In this document: positions 9,264 to 17,465 of the stretch, in pieces
Layout of the letters: each line of letters starts with the position of its first letter
Position numbering within the stretch: position 1 is the stretch's first letter
Assembly: GCF_002895525.1 (NCBI RefSeq)
Contig: NZ_AZRL01000016.1
Span: 159,362 to 223,361, forward strand
Direction of reading: 5' to 3'
Length of the DNA: 64,000 bases
DNA from: Petrotoga olearia DSM 13574
GTDB lineage: Bacteria; Thermotogota; Thermotogae; Petrotogales; Petrotogaceae
Made by a program: the position numbers and the translations under genes
The notes under the pieces: generated by a model
The model's database searches: none
What the model saw: only the letters and a program-made list of their open reading frames with translations
What the model was told of the DNA's origin: nothing

Positions 9264-10646
9264 TTAAAGTATTTTTTGTTTGACATTAGTCTTTTCTTGA
9301 CTTTTTCTTGCTTCAAATTTTAAAAATATAGGTGAACCAACGAAAGGATCAATGTAATGTCTTATCATGTTTCTCAAGCCTTGTTGATAATATTTTGGTA
9401 TATCGTATGGTAAATTTGAATAGAATACGAAAACAGGAGGTTTGGTCCCTACTTGTGTTGCATAGTAAAATTTGATTCTCTTTCCTTTTTTAATTGGTGG
9501 TGGAGTAACAAGTGTGTATTTTTCTAGGGCTCCATTCAATGCACTTGTAGGGATTTTTTTGTTTCTTGATTTTTCTACATCTTCTATAGCTGTTATCAAC
9601 TCTTGTATTCCCCATCTTCGTGGTACGGATGTGAATACTACTGGGCTATAATTTACAAAATAGAGTTCTTTTTCAAAGTATTTAAAAAATTCTTCTTTTC
9701 TTTTTTGGTTATTCTTAACCAGATCCCACTTGTTAAAGGCAATAATGGTTCCCTTTCCCCTTTTCTCGGCAACACCTATGATGCTTTTGTCTTGATGAGT
9801 TATGCCCTCTGTGGGATCAACTACTAATATTACTACATCTGACTTTTCAATGGCTTTGATCGTCCTAGATATAGAAAACATTTCGATACTCCCGTAATGA
9901 ACGGTACTTTTTTTTCTCATTCCAGCGGTATCTATGAATCTGAAGGACTTATCACCTATCTTAACTAAATGATCAACAGCATCTCTAGTGGTTCCAGGTA
10001 TTTCAGAAACAATGGCTCTATCTGAACCAACTATGCTGTTAAAAAGAGAAGATTTTCCAACATTAGGTCGCCCGATAATAGATACTTTTATTTCTTTGTT
10101 TTCACTTTCATTATCAACAGATTCTTCCGAATCAAAACCAGAAGTTTTTAATGAGTTTACGATAGCATCCATTAAAGAATGGATGTTTCTATTATGTTCG
10201 GCGGAAACAGGGATCCCTTCTCCAAAGCCCAGAGAGTAAATCTCTGGTTTTGTCTCCAACTCGTATTTTTCAAAATTCTCTGCTTTGTTAACAACTAAGA
10301 TAACCTTTGAATTGGATTTTCTTAAGTAGTCAGCTATGTGATAGTCTTCTGATGTAAGTCCATTCTTTCCATCGGTTACAAATATTACCAAAGATACGTC
10401 TTTTAAACTATCAAAAATGATTTTTTTCTGTCTTTCTTCTATATTATCTTCTGGTTGTTCGAATACACCACACGTATCGACTAAGGTAAAAGATATGTCA
10501 TCCCATTGGATTGTGGAGAATATATTATCCCTCGTTACACCGGGCATATCATGAACTATTGATTTTCTTTCACCAATCATTCTGTTGAATAATGTTGATT
10601 TTCCCACGTTGGGTTTTCCAATTATGAGAACCGTTGGTTTTTCCAA
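9264..10646 (-). CDS. der: Ribosome assembly GTPase Der (EngA)
   Basis: Der is a tandem-domain GTPase needed for 50S subunit maturation. Both G domains are intact: the first with GKPNVGKS (10-17), DTCG and NKAE, the second with GRPNVGKS (192-199), DTAGMRKKS and NKWD. They are followed by a KH-like C-terminal domain with FYATQVGTKPP. Length 460 is normal. The start is TTG at 10646 with AGAGGTGG seven bases upstream; no better ATG exists before the first G1 box. It follows rpsA by 32 bases in the same transcription unit. Confidence 0.95.
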   Translation of the reverse strand: MEKPTVLIIGKPNVGKSTLFNRMIGERKSIVHDMPGVTRDNIFSTIQWDDISFTLVDTCGVFEQPEDNIEERQKKIIFDSLKDVSLVIFVTDGKNGLTSEDYHIADYLRKSNSKVILVVNKAENFEKYELETKPEIYSLGFGEGIPVSAEHNRNIHSLMDAIVNSLKTSGFDSEESVDNESENKEIKVSIIGRPNVGKSSLFNSIVGSDRAIVSEIPGTTRDAVDHLVKIGDKSFRFIDTAGMRKKSTVHYGSIEMFSISRTIKAIEKSDVVILVVDPTEGITHQDKSIIGVAEKRGKGTIIAFNKWDLVKNNQKRKEEFFKYFEKELYFVNYSPVVFTSVPRRWGIQELITAIEDVEKSRNKKIPTSALNGALEKYTLVTPPPIKKGKRIKFYYATQVGTKPPVFVFYSNLPYDIPKYYQQGLRNMIRHYIDPFVGSPIFLKFEARKSQEKTNVKQKIL

Positions 10647-10678
10647 GTTATTCCACCTCTTGTTTTTCGTTGAATCAT

Positions 10679-12277
10679 TTAATCTTCATTCATTTCATTA
10701 ATTATTTTTATAGCTTCTTCTTTTTCTCTTTCCTCTTGTAAATGTGATACACTTATAATCATATTTCCCCTTTTAAATTCATTTTCAAGACCAATCTCTA
10801 AAACTTTTGCTTCTATTTGATCGCCAATAGTATATGTTTCCTCGAGACTTTTTGAATTTGTAGAAGCCTTGCTTGCTGGTAGATAAGCTTCTATTTCGTA
10901 ATCATCGATGAGTACTATTGCCCCTTTATCTAAAAAACGGATTATTTTTCCTTTAACTGTGTCACCAGGCTTTATCTCCTGTGAAGCCTTTTTCCAAGGA
11001 TTTTCTTTTGTTTCTCTAACTGATAGCCTCATCTTTCTGTTATTCTTGTCTATTTTTATTATTTTTACTTGGATCTTTTGTTTTTCCTGAAGAACCGTTG
11101 AAATATCGTCTACAAAATCCCATGAAAGTTCTGAAACGTGTAGAAAACCAGTGATTCCTTGATCTATTTTTATAATTGCTCCATTATTTAAAACCTTCTC
11201 AACCGTTCCTGTAACAATGTTTCCTTCTTTGTATTTTTCTTCTATGGTTTCCCATGGATCTCCTATAACTTGCTTATAACTTAGATTAATCTTTTTATTC
11301 TCTTTGTCTATATTCAATATTTTAACTTGAACATTGTCCCCAACTTTTACTACGTCACTTAGCCTACCTTTCCTGCCCCAAAATACTTCCGTTTCATGAA
11401 CCAAACCTTCAATTCCCTCATCAAGTTTAACAGTAAAACCAAAGGGTAATATTTTAGTAACAGTACCTTGAACAATACTTCCTATAGGATACTTTTCATC
11501 CACTGACTTCCAAGGATCTTCTTTCAAACGTTTAAGGGATAGTGAAATTCTCTTCTTCTCTCTGTCCAATTGGATTATAATCGCTTTAACCTTTTGACCC
11601 ACTTTTAGATAATCTTTTATTGAGATCTTCTCATCCCAGCTAACCTCACTAGCAGGTATAAGGCCGTTCAGATGATCGGTTAACTTCACAAATGCACCAA
11701 AATTTTTTATATCCTCTATAACACCATCAATTACCATTCCTTCGTTGTATTCATTAAGAGTTTGGGTAATTTTTTCTTCTACATAATCTCTTCTTGATAC
11801 GACTATGTTTTTTCCATTTTTAGAAATAACTTTTGCCATTTTTTCTCCTTCAGGTAAATCATCTTTGGGTCTTAATAAAGAAAGTGAACCGGGAAGGAAT
11901 GCGTTGACAATACCTTCGATCAATACGCTGTAGCCTTTTTTTAGCTTGTTTTTAAAAACAATCGGATAATTCTCTCCTTCTTTTATCTTATTTAAAGTTT
12001 CGCTCCAAAGAGCTCTCTTTTCAGATGCAAGGTTTAACCCTTCTGCATCATTCGTTTTAGTTATTTCTACTAGTATCTTTTGACCTTCCTGATATTCTTG
12101 AAGTGGTTTTATGAGTTCTCCTTGACTTACAAATACGTCGCCTGTTGCACCTTCTAAAGCAACCCATATGCCATCACTATTTATTTCAAACACCTTTCCT
12201 TCTATTACTTTTCCTTTTTTTACTTCATTTATCTCTTGTTCGTTCAAAAGTTTTTCAAAAGTTTTTTCCTCCATCAT
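10679..12277 (-). CDS. rpsA: 30S ribosomal protein S1 (six S1 domains)
   Basis: Six successive S1/OB-fold RNA-binding repeats can be traced (about residues 17-85, 100-165, 184-252, 268-338, 352-422, 437-510), with typical phrases such as GFTVKLDEGIEGLVHETEV and GAIIKIDQGITGFLHVSEL. S1 holds mRNA on the small subunit and helps translation initiation. Each of repeats 3-5 is followed by the DPWK/DPWE/NPWK linker seen in bacterial S1. Its ATG overlaps the ispH stop in ATGA; in some Clostridia the two are fused into one protein, so the tight coupling here is notable. Confidence 0.93.
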   Translation of the reverse strand: MMEEKTFEKLLNEQEINEVKKGKVIEGKVFEINSDGIWVALEGATGDVFVSQGELIKPLQEYQEGQKILVEITKTNDAEGLNLASEKRALWSETLNKIKEGENYPIVFKNKLKKGYSVLIEGIVNAFLPGSLSLLRPKDDLPEGEKMAKVISKNGKNIVVSRRDYVEEKITQTLNEYNEGMVIDGVIEDIKNFGAFVKLTDHLNGLIPASEVSWDEKISIKDYLKVGQKVKAIIIQLDREKKRISLSLKRLKEDPWKSVDEKYPIGSIVQGTVTKILPFGFTVKLDEGIEGLVHETEVFWGRKGRLSDVVKVGDNVQVKILNIDKENKKINLSYKQVIGDPWETIEEKYKEGNIVTGTVEKVLNNGAIIKIDQGITGFLHVSELSWDFVDDISTVLQEKQKIQVKIIKIDKNNRKMRLSVRETKENPWKKASQEIKPGDTVKGKIIRFLDKGAIVLIDDYEIEAYLPASKASTNSKSLEETYTIGDQIEAKVLEIGLENEFKRGNMIISVSHLQEEREKEEAIKIINEMNED

Positions 12278-13128
12278 GAAAGATCCTCCTTCTTTTGACT
12301 TAGATACTCCAACACTTTGTTTAACTGGGATGTTGGTGTGGATGAACCAGTAACTATTCCGATTTTGTCTTGTGAAGAGATAACTATTTCCTTAAGTTCT
12401 TCAAGAGATTCGATATGATACGTTCTTTTACAATATTTCTTTGAAATACGGTATAATTTTTGAGTATTGGAGCTGTTTTTTCCGCCTATAACTAACATTA
12501 ATGTGCTTTTTTTAGAAAGTTCAAGTGTTTCCTTTTCCCTTAAGACAGTTTCAGAACAAATAGTATCTCTTATCAAAACCTCCGTAAAAGAATTAATAGT
12601 TAATATGTTGGCTATAAAATTTTTATACTCTTCTTCCCCCATGGTTGTTTGTGACACGATCAATATCTTCTTTTGAGGTACTTTCACTGGAGAGAGTGTT
12701 ATTAACAATTTGCTCTCATCTACGTTTCCTTTTAGCCCTAGTATCTCTGGATGATCAGGTTTTCCATACACGACTACAAAGAATCCATCTTTTTGTTTCT
12801 TCTCTACGTATTTTACTAAATTTGTAACTATTGGGCAAGTCATGTCAATAACTTTAGAGAATTGTTTTTTCAATAGATCCTTTTCAGCCTTTGAAATACC
12901 GTGTGCCCTTATGATTAATGTTTCATCTATAGAATCGTCTGGTATGTCATCCATTCCTGTTATAGTTATCGCACCTGCGCTATTTAATTCTTCTATTACC
13001 TTTTTATTGTGTACCAACTCACCGTAAATATAAATTTTATTTTTGACAACGATTGAATTTTTAACTTCATTGTATGCTTTTTGAACACCTGAGCAAAAAC
13101 CGGTTCTCTTCGCTACATTAATCTCCAT
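12274..13128 (-). CDS. ispH: 4-hydroxy-3-methylbut-2-enyl diphosphate reductase
   Basis: IspH carries out the last step of the non-mevalonate isoprenoid pathway, reducing HMBPP to IPP and DMAPP with a 4Fe-4S cluster. The three cluster cysteines are at about residues 12 (TGFCSGV), 98 (DMTCPIV) and 191 (DTICSET), with conserved RAHGIS and VTGSSTPTSQL. I chose ATG 13128 because the protein then starts MEINVAKRTGFCSG, as in relatives. An upstream in-frame TTG at 13149 has no ribosome site. It overlaps cmk by 11 bases and rpsA by 4. Confidence 0.95.
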   Translation of the reverse strand: MEINVAKRTGFCSGVQKAYNEVKNSIVVKNKIYIYGELVHNKKVIEELNSAGAITITGMDDIPDDSIDETLIIRAHGISKAEKDLLKKQFSKVIDMTCPIVTNLVKYVEKKQKDGFFVVVYGKPDHPEILGLKGNVDESKLLITLSPVKVPQKKILIVSQTTMGEEEYKNFIANILTINSFTEVLIRDTICSETVLREKETLELSKKSTLMLVIGGKNSSNTQKLYRISKKYCKRTYHIESLEELKEIVISSQDKIGIVTGSSTPTSQLNKVLEYLSQKKEDLS

Positions 13129-13798
13129 AAATACCACTCTCTTTGACAATTTTTAATATTTTTTGCAGTACTTCCTCTATGGATAGATTAGTAGTATCTA
13201 TAATTATCGCATCTTGAGCTCGTTTTAATGGAGCTATAGAACGGTTTGAATCATTGTAATCCCGATTTTTTATTTCTTCTAGTATCTCAGTGAAAGAGAT
13301 ATTTGCTTTTTGTTCCTTTTCCTCATTCCATCTTCTTTTAGCTCTTTCTTCTAAAGAAGCGGTTAGATATATTTTAATATCGCTATCGGGGAGAACTACA
13401 GTTCCTATATCTCTTCCATCAACCACTATATTGTCCTTTTCGGCAATCTTTTTTATTATTTGATTAACTTTTTCTCTGACAATATTATTCTTGGAATAAA
13501 GAGAAGCTAAATCACCAATTTTTGAGTCTTTAATGGTGATGGTAACATCTTTTCCATCTAAAAAATAACGGTTGTTTTTTATTTCAATGTTAAGTTTTTC
13601 TAAAATATTTTCTATAATTTTGGAATCTTTCGGATCTATTTTTCTTTCATTTAAGTAGTAGCCTATGATTCTGTACAAAGCACCACTATTTAGATAATTT
13701 ATATTTAGCAAATTAGCTAAGTTTTGTGCGATTGTAGATTTTCCCGAACCTGCCGGACCATCTATAGCAATTTTTATTTTTTTAGCTTTTTGAGCCAT
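13118..13798 (-). CDS. cmk: Cytidylate kinase
   Basis: Cmk phosphorylates CMP/dCMP for nucleic acid and lipid precursor synthesis. The P-loop GPAGSGKST, the NMP-binding LNSGALYRIIGYYL, VVDGRDIGTVVLPDSDIKIYL and the lid region ERAKRR are all present. ATG 13798 gives MAQKAKKIKIAIDGP; an alternative GTG at 13810 would add four residues. Either start overlaps the 3' end of aspS in another frame. The cmk-ispH-rpsA order is common in Firmicutes and Thermotogae. Confidence 0.92.
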   Translation of the reverse strand: MAQKAKKIKIAIDGPAGSGKSTIAQNLANLLNINYLNSGALYRIIGYYLNERKIDPKDSKIIENILEKLNIEIKNNRYFLDGKDVTITIKDSKIGDLASLYSKNNIVREKVNQIIKKIAEKDNIVVDGRDIGTVVLPDSDIKIYLTASLEERAKRRWNEEKEQKANISFTEILEEIKNRDYNDSNRSIAPLKRAQDAIIIDTTNLSIEEVLQKILKIVKESGIYGD

Positions 13799-15581
13799 TT
13801 TGCATCTCACTCTTGTTTATTTTTTTCAAAGACAGGTGTAACTCCTCCAATTGTTTTTCGCTGACCTCTGAAGGGGCATTGGTCATGGGATCAGTTCCGG
13901 AAGCTGTTTTTGGGAATGCGATAACCTCTTTTATCGATTCTTCTCCTACTAGTATACTCACCAATCTATCCATTCCAATTGCAATCCCTCCATGAGGAGG
14001 AGCACCATATTTAAAAGCCTCTAATAAGAAACCAAATTTCTCTTGTGCATCTTCTTTGCTCAAGCCTAAAATATCGAACACCTTTTCTTGTACATCTTGT
14101 TTGTGTATTCTTATGCTACCACTTGCGATCTCATAACCATTTATTACAAGATCATAAGATTGAGATTTAATCTTTAACGGGTCTTTATTCTCATATTTAG
14201 CTAAATCATCTAAGTTGGGCATAGTAAAGGGGTGATGTTCGGCTACAATTCTTTGTTCTTCCTCATTCCAAGAAAACATTGGAAAATCTGTGACCCAGAT
14301 TATACTGAACCCTGATTTTTTTTCGAACTCTTCTTTAATCATTTTTATTCTCAATTGGCCTAAAATCTGGTCTATTTTATCTGTTTCTTCTAAAATAGCG
14401 AATAAAACGTCACCTTCTTTCATTATACCACGTTCTACTAAGATATTAATCTCTTTAGCTGCAGCTTTTTTTATATTTGATCTTATTTCTTTGTCACAAG
14501 CGATCCATATCAAGCCAGAGCTTCCTTGTTCTTTAGCGAACTCTGTCAGGTCATCAAATTTTTTTCTCGAAAAATTGTTGGATCTATCAGGGACAATAAA
14601 ACCTTTTAATATAAGACCTTTATCTATCCCGTTTTTTATGAAATTAGCCTCAGTGTTTTGAAAATATTCGGTTAGATCGATAAATCCCATACCATACCGT
14701 ATATCAGGTTTATCTGAACCATATTTTTTTATTACTTCATCATAAGTATATTTTTGGAAAGGAAACTCTAATTCTTTATAATTTATAGACTTTTCGAAAA
14801 TTTCTTTAATTAATTTTTCCGTTAGTTCAAAGATATCCTCTTTTTCAACAAATGATTGTTCTATGTCAATTTGTGTGAATTCGGGTTGTCTATCAGCTCT
14901 AAAATCTTCATCTCTGAAGCAGCGAGCTATTTGGAAATATTTATCAAAACCTGATACCATAAGTAGTTGTTTGAAAAGTTGAGGGGATTGAGGCAAGGCG
15001 TAGAAATTGCCTGGTTTTAACCTAGAAGGGACCAAGAAATCTCTTGCCCCTTCTGGTGTAGATTTCGTTAAGTAAGGGGTCTCAATTTCCAGGAAGCCTT
15101 CGGCGCTGAGCGTATCTCTAGTGATTTTCATAACCTTGTGTCTCAGTATTAAATTCCTTTGCATCCGTTCTTTTCTCAAGTCTAAATATCTATATTTTAA
15201 CCTTAAGTTTTCCGAAATATCTTCTTCTATGTTAACGTATATGGGTGGTGTTTCAGATTCAGAAAGGATTTCTAAATTTGTAGCGAGTATTTCAATATTT
15301 CCAGTAAACATATTTGGGTTTTTGTCTTTTTCAGGACGCGCCCTAACTTTTCCTTGGATAGAAACAACGTATTCGTTTTTTAATTTCAAGGCTTTTTGAT
15401 ATAGAGTATTGTTATAACTTGAATCAAAAACCGCTTGAGTTGTACCGTATCTATCTCTTATCAAAACAAAAATAATTCCTCCTAAATCACGAATCCTGTC
15501 TATCCACCCGTTTAAAATAACGATCTTATCTATATCGTTTTCGTTTAATTCTCCACATGTATGAGTTCTTTTTTGAAACAA
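13782..15581 (-). CDS. aspS: Aspartyl-tRNA synthetase
   Basis: This class II synthetase charges tRNA-Asp. Domains in order are an N-terminal OB-fold (VILNGWIDRIRDLGGIIFVLIRDR), the catalytic core with FLEIETPYLTKSTPEGARDFLVPSR (motif 1/flipping loop) and FRDEDFRADRQPEFTQID (motif 2), a GAD insertion, and motif 3 near GIAIGMDRLVSIL. The start is TTG 15581 (MFQKRTHTCGEL), placed eight bases after GGAGGTG; the in-frame TTG at 15596 overlaps that ribosome site. It is the probable first gene of the long minus-strand operon. Confidence 0.95.
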   Translation of the reverse strand: MFQKRTHTCGELNENDIDKIVILNGWIDRIRDLGGIIFVLIRDRYGTTQAVFDSSYNNTLYQKALKLKNEYVVSIQGKVRARPEKDKNPNMFTGNIEILATNLEILSESETPPIYVNIEEDISENLRLKYRYLDLRKERMQRNLILRHKVMKITRDTLSAEGFLEIETPYLTKSTPEGARDFLVPSRLKPGNFYALPQSPQLFKQLLMVSGFDKYFQIARCFRDEDFRADRQPEFTQIDIEQSFVEKEDIFELTEKLIKEIFEKSINYKELEFPFQKYTYDEVIKKYGSDKPDIRYGMGFIDLTEYFQNTEANFIKNGIDKGLILKGFIVPDRSNNFSRKKFDDLTEFAKEQGSSGLIWIACDKEIRSNIKKAAAKEINILVERGIMKEGDVLFAILEETDKIDQILGQLRIKMIKEEFEKKSGFSIIWVTDFPMFSWNEEEQRIVAEHHPFTMPNLDDLAKYENKDPLKIKSQSYDLVINGYEIASGSIRIHKQDVQEKVFDILGLSKEDAQEKFGFLLEAFKYGAPPHGGIAIGMDRLVSILVGEESIKEVIAFPKTASGTDPMTNAPSEVSEKQLEELHLSLKKINKSEMQNGSKS

Positions 15582-15608
15582 AAATAACACCTCCAATTAT
15601 TTTTCATC

Positions 15609-15637
15609 TTATTTTACCACTTTTTGTGGTAAAATAA
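15609..15637. promoter_or_regulatory. Palindrome with divergent extended -10 elements
   Basis: A 12-base arm (15609-15620, ending TTTTACCAC) and its exact complement (15626-15637, starting GTGGTAAAAT) flank a TTTTT spacer. It lies between aspS (minus) and the SLH protein (plus). Each arm carries TGGTAAAAT, an extended -10 form, on the strand reading away, so one palindrome could start both genes or serve as an operator. It could also form an RNA hairpin in either leader. Confidence 0.5.
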
Positions 15638-15689
15638 AATCGGTAGCATCAAAAATGCTTAAAATACTAAAATTCAGGAGGTGTGTGTA

Positions 15690-16682
15690 GTGAAAAAGGT
15701 AGGTATTTTGTTTCTATTTTTAGTTTTGGCTTTGGGAGTATTTTCGCAGTCCTTTAAAGATGTTCCCATTAATCACTGGGCATATGACGCAGTTGAAAGG
15801 CTTTCTCGTATTGGCATAATTGAAGGATACCCGGATGGTACTTTTAAAGGATTAGAAAACATGAACAGATATCAACTGACGGTCGCCTTGTCCAGAACGA
15901 TTGACTACATGGAACAAAGCATGGTCGCTCCTTTGGCTCAAAGTTTAGCAAATCTGGAAAGAACCGTAAGGAGTTTATCTGTACCACAAGGTGTTTCATC
16001 ATCAGAATTACAACAACTTCAAACAAGATTAGATGCTGCTACAAGTGATCTTTCTAATCTCAAGGGTACCGTTTCGAGGCTAGATAATTCTGTGAAAGAA
16101 CTTCAGAATTCTTACGAGTTACTTGGTTATGCCACTACAAAGATAGACGAAATAGAGAGAAAGGTCAACGCAATATCAGTGCCTGCGGTAAGCGAAACAG
16201 ATATTAGAAACTTAAATAACAGAGTTACCAGTTTGGAAAACACCGTTAGAAGTTTGAATAGTAATTATCAAAATGTCTCACAAACGGTGTCTAATTTTAC
16301 TCAAGAAATACAGCCTTTACAAGATTCAGTTGCTAGTTTACAAAACTCTTTTTCTAGTGTCAACCAAGATTTGGATAGATTAAACGCTTTAACGGCTAAC
16401 TTGAATTCAAAGGTAGATTCTAAAGTTGATAAAACTGAGTTTACCTCTTTAAAGAATACTACTAACGAATTAAGTGCTCAATTAAGTAATAATACTCAAT
16501 CTATTACTGAATTAGCACAAAATTTGCAAACCGTTCAAACTAGTGTTAACCAGTTATCTCAAGAGGTTAGTGATGTAAAACAAGTAGCTGAAGGTGCTGG
16601 AGGAGGATTGAACTTCTTAGATATTATTATCTCGGTAGTAATTTCTGCGGGAATAACCTTTGCTATGATGAACTTTCTATAA
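15690..16682 (+). CDS. SLH-domain Omp-alpha-like outer sheath anchor protein
   Basis: A signal peptide (MKKVGILFLFLVLALGVFSQ) is followed by one S-layer homology domain (FKDVPINHWAYDAVERLSRIGIIEGYPDGTF). About 230 residues of heptad-rich coiled coil come next (SLENTVRSLNSNYQNVSQTVSN and similar), then a single C-terminal hydrophobic anchor (FLDIIISVVISAGITFAMMNFL). This is the architecture of Omp-alpha of Thermotoga, a rod spanning the periplasm between the cell wall and the outer sheath. Start GTG 15690 lies eight bases after AGGAGGT; GTG 15681 overlaps that site. The gene is monocistronic with a strong terminator. Confidence 0.85.
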   Translation: MKKVGILFLFLVLALGVFSQSFKDVPINHWAYDAVERLSRIGIIEGYPDGTFKGLENMNRYQLTVALSRTIDYMEQSMVAPLAQSLANLERTVRSLSVPQGVSSSELQQLQTRLDAATSDLSNLKGTVSRLDNSVKELQNSYELLGYATTKIDEIERKVNAISVPAVSETDIRNLNNRVTSLENTVRSLNSNYQNVSQTVSNFTQEIQPLQDSVASLQNSFSSVNQDLDRLNALTANLNSKVDSKVDKTEFTSLKNTTNELSAQLSNNTQSITELAQNLQTVQTSVNQLSQEVSDVKQVAEGAGGGLNFLDIIISVVISAGITFAMMNFL

Positions 16683-16686
16683 AAAA

Positions 16687-16720
16687 ATACCGCTGGTTTT
16701 TTCGACCAGCGGTATTTTTT
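16687..16720. terminator. Strong bidirectional rho-independent terminator
   Basis: ATACCGCTGGT (16687-16697) pairs perfectly with ACCAGCGGTAT (16705-16715), flanked by an A-run before and a T-run after. It therefore works on both strands between the convergent SLH and DUF47 genes. Confidence 0.9.
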
Positions 16721-17372
16721 ATTTAATATTCCTTTTCAAGACTATAATTTCTAGTTTATCCGAAGCATCTTCAGCTCTATCAGCAATATCTCCAATTTGT
16801 AAAAAAAGATCTTTTAACTGCAATTTTTCGGATAATTCAAGACTGTCTATTTCAAACAATTTCTTTATTATATCTTTTTCTAAGACATCTTCTTCATGTT
16901 CGTGTAATTCAACTTTTTGAATATATTCACTACTTTTTTCTATGTTTTCGAATACATTTTCTATAGACTTTTTCAAAGATTTATAAGTTTTTTTTACCAA
17001 TCCACTTTGTTTTAAAAAATCTTCTCTAAAATCCTCGGGTATTTTTGGTTTTTGAAAAACTAATATTTCTGAAACAGTTTGTGTTTTATTCATAACCTTA
17101 TCAACGGCTTCTATTAGTTCTAAAAGCTCTCCTCTAAAATTTGGTAAAAAGGCTCCTTGATACATTTCACTTTCGGTTTTTCTTCTTAATGTATCCGCTT
17201 GGCTTTCTATATTAGATATTTGTTTTGACAATTCTACAGATTTTTCCATATCGTTCGTTACGTAAAATTCTATTAATTCTGTAAGTAAGTTTAATCCTTC
17301 TTCGACTTTTTCTAAATGTTTAGAAAAAAGTTTTATAACTTTTTCTTCCTTTTTTCCAAAAAAAAGCTTCAT
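16719..17372 (-). CDS. DUF47 / PhoU-like helical protein
   Basis: A 217-residue, almost wholly helical protein with the DUF47 pattern: GLNLLTELIEFYV near the start, IESQADTLRRKTESEMYQGAFLPNFRGELLELIEAVDKVMNKTQ in the middle, HEHEEDVLEKDI and IGDIADRAEDASDKLEIIVLKR at the end. Acidic ExxxD positions resemble the metal-binding helices of PhoU. Relatives usually sit next to a Pit-type phosphate transporter, and none is visible here. Convergent with the SLH gene. A phosphate-related regulatory role is inference. Confidence 0.75.
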   Translation of the reverse strand: MKLFFGKKEEKVIKLFSKHLEKVEEGLNLLTELIEFYVTNDMEKSVELSKQISNIESQADTLRRKTESEMYQGAFLPNFRGELLELIEAVDKVMNKTQTVSEILVFQKPKIPEDFREDFLKQSGLVKKTYKSLKKSIENVFENIEKSSEYIQKVELHEHEEDVLEKDIIKKLFEIDSLELSEKLQLKDLFLQIGDIADRAEDASDKLEIIVLKRNIK

Positions 17373-17407
17373 GGTGTACCCCCTCGTATAGCTTTACAAT
17401 TTACTTT

Positions 17408-17462
17408 TTTAAGAAACTCTGAAACCTACTTTAATAAACCTTCTCCCTACTACCCATACGAG
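17408..17462 (-). repeat. Intergenic repeat copy, degenerate (AACTCTGAAAC type)
   Basis: The segment AAGAAACTCTGAAACC followed by pyrimidine-rich CTTCTCCCTACTACCCATACG matches the AACTCTAAAAC plus GCCC-rich layout of copies near 33.5, 34.7 and 46.7 kb, with the GC block worn down. It fills the gap between ileS and the DUF47 gene. Confidence 0.5.
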
Positions 17463-17465
17463 AAT

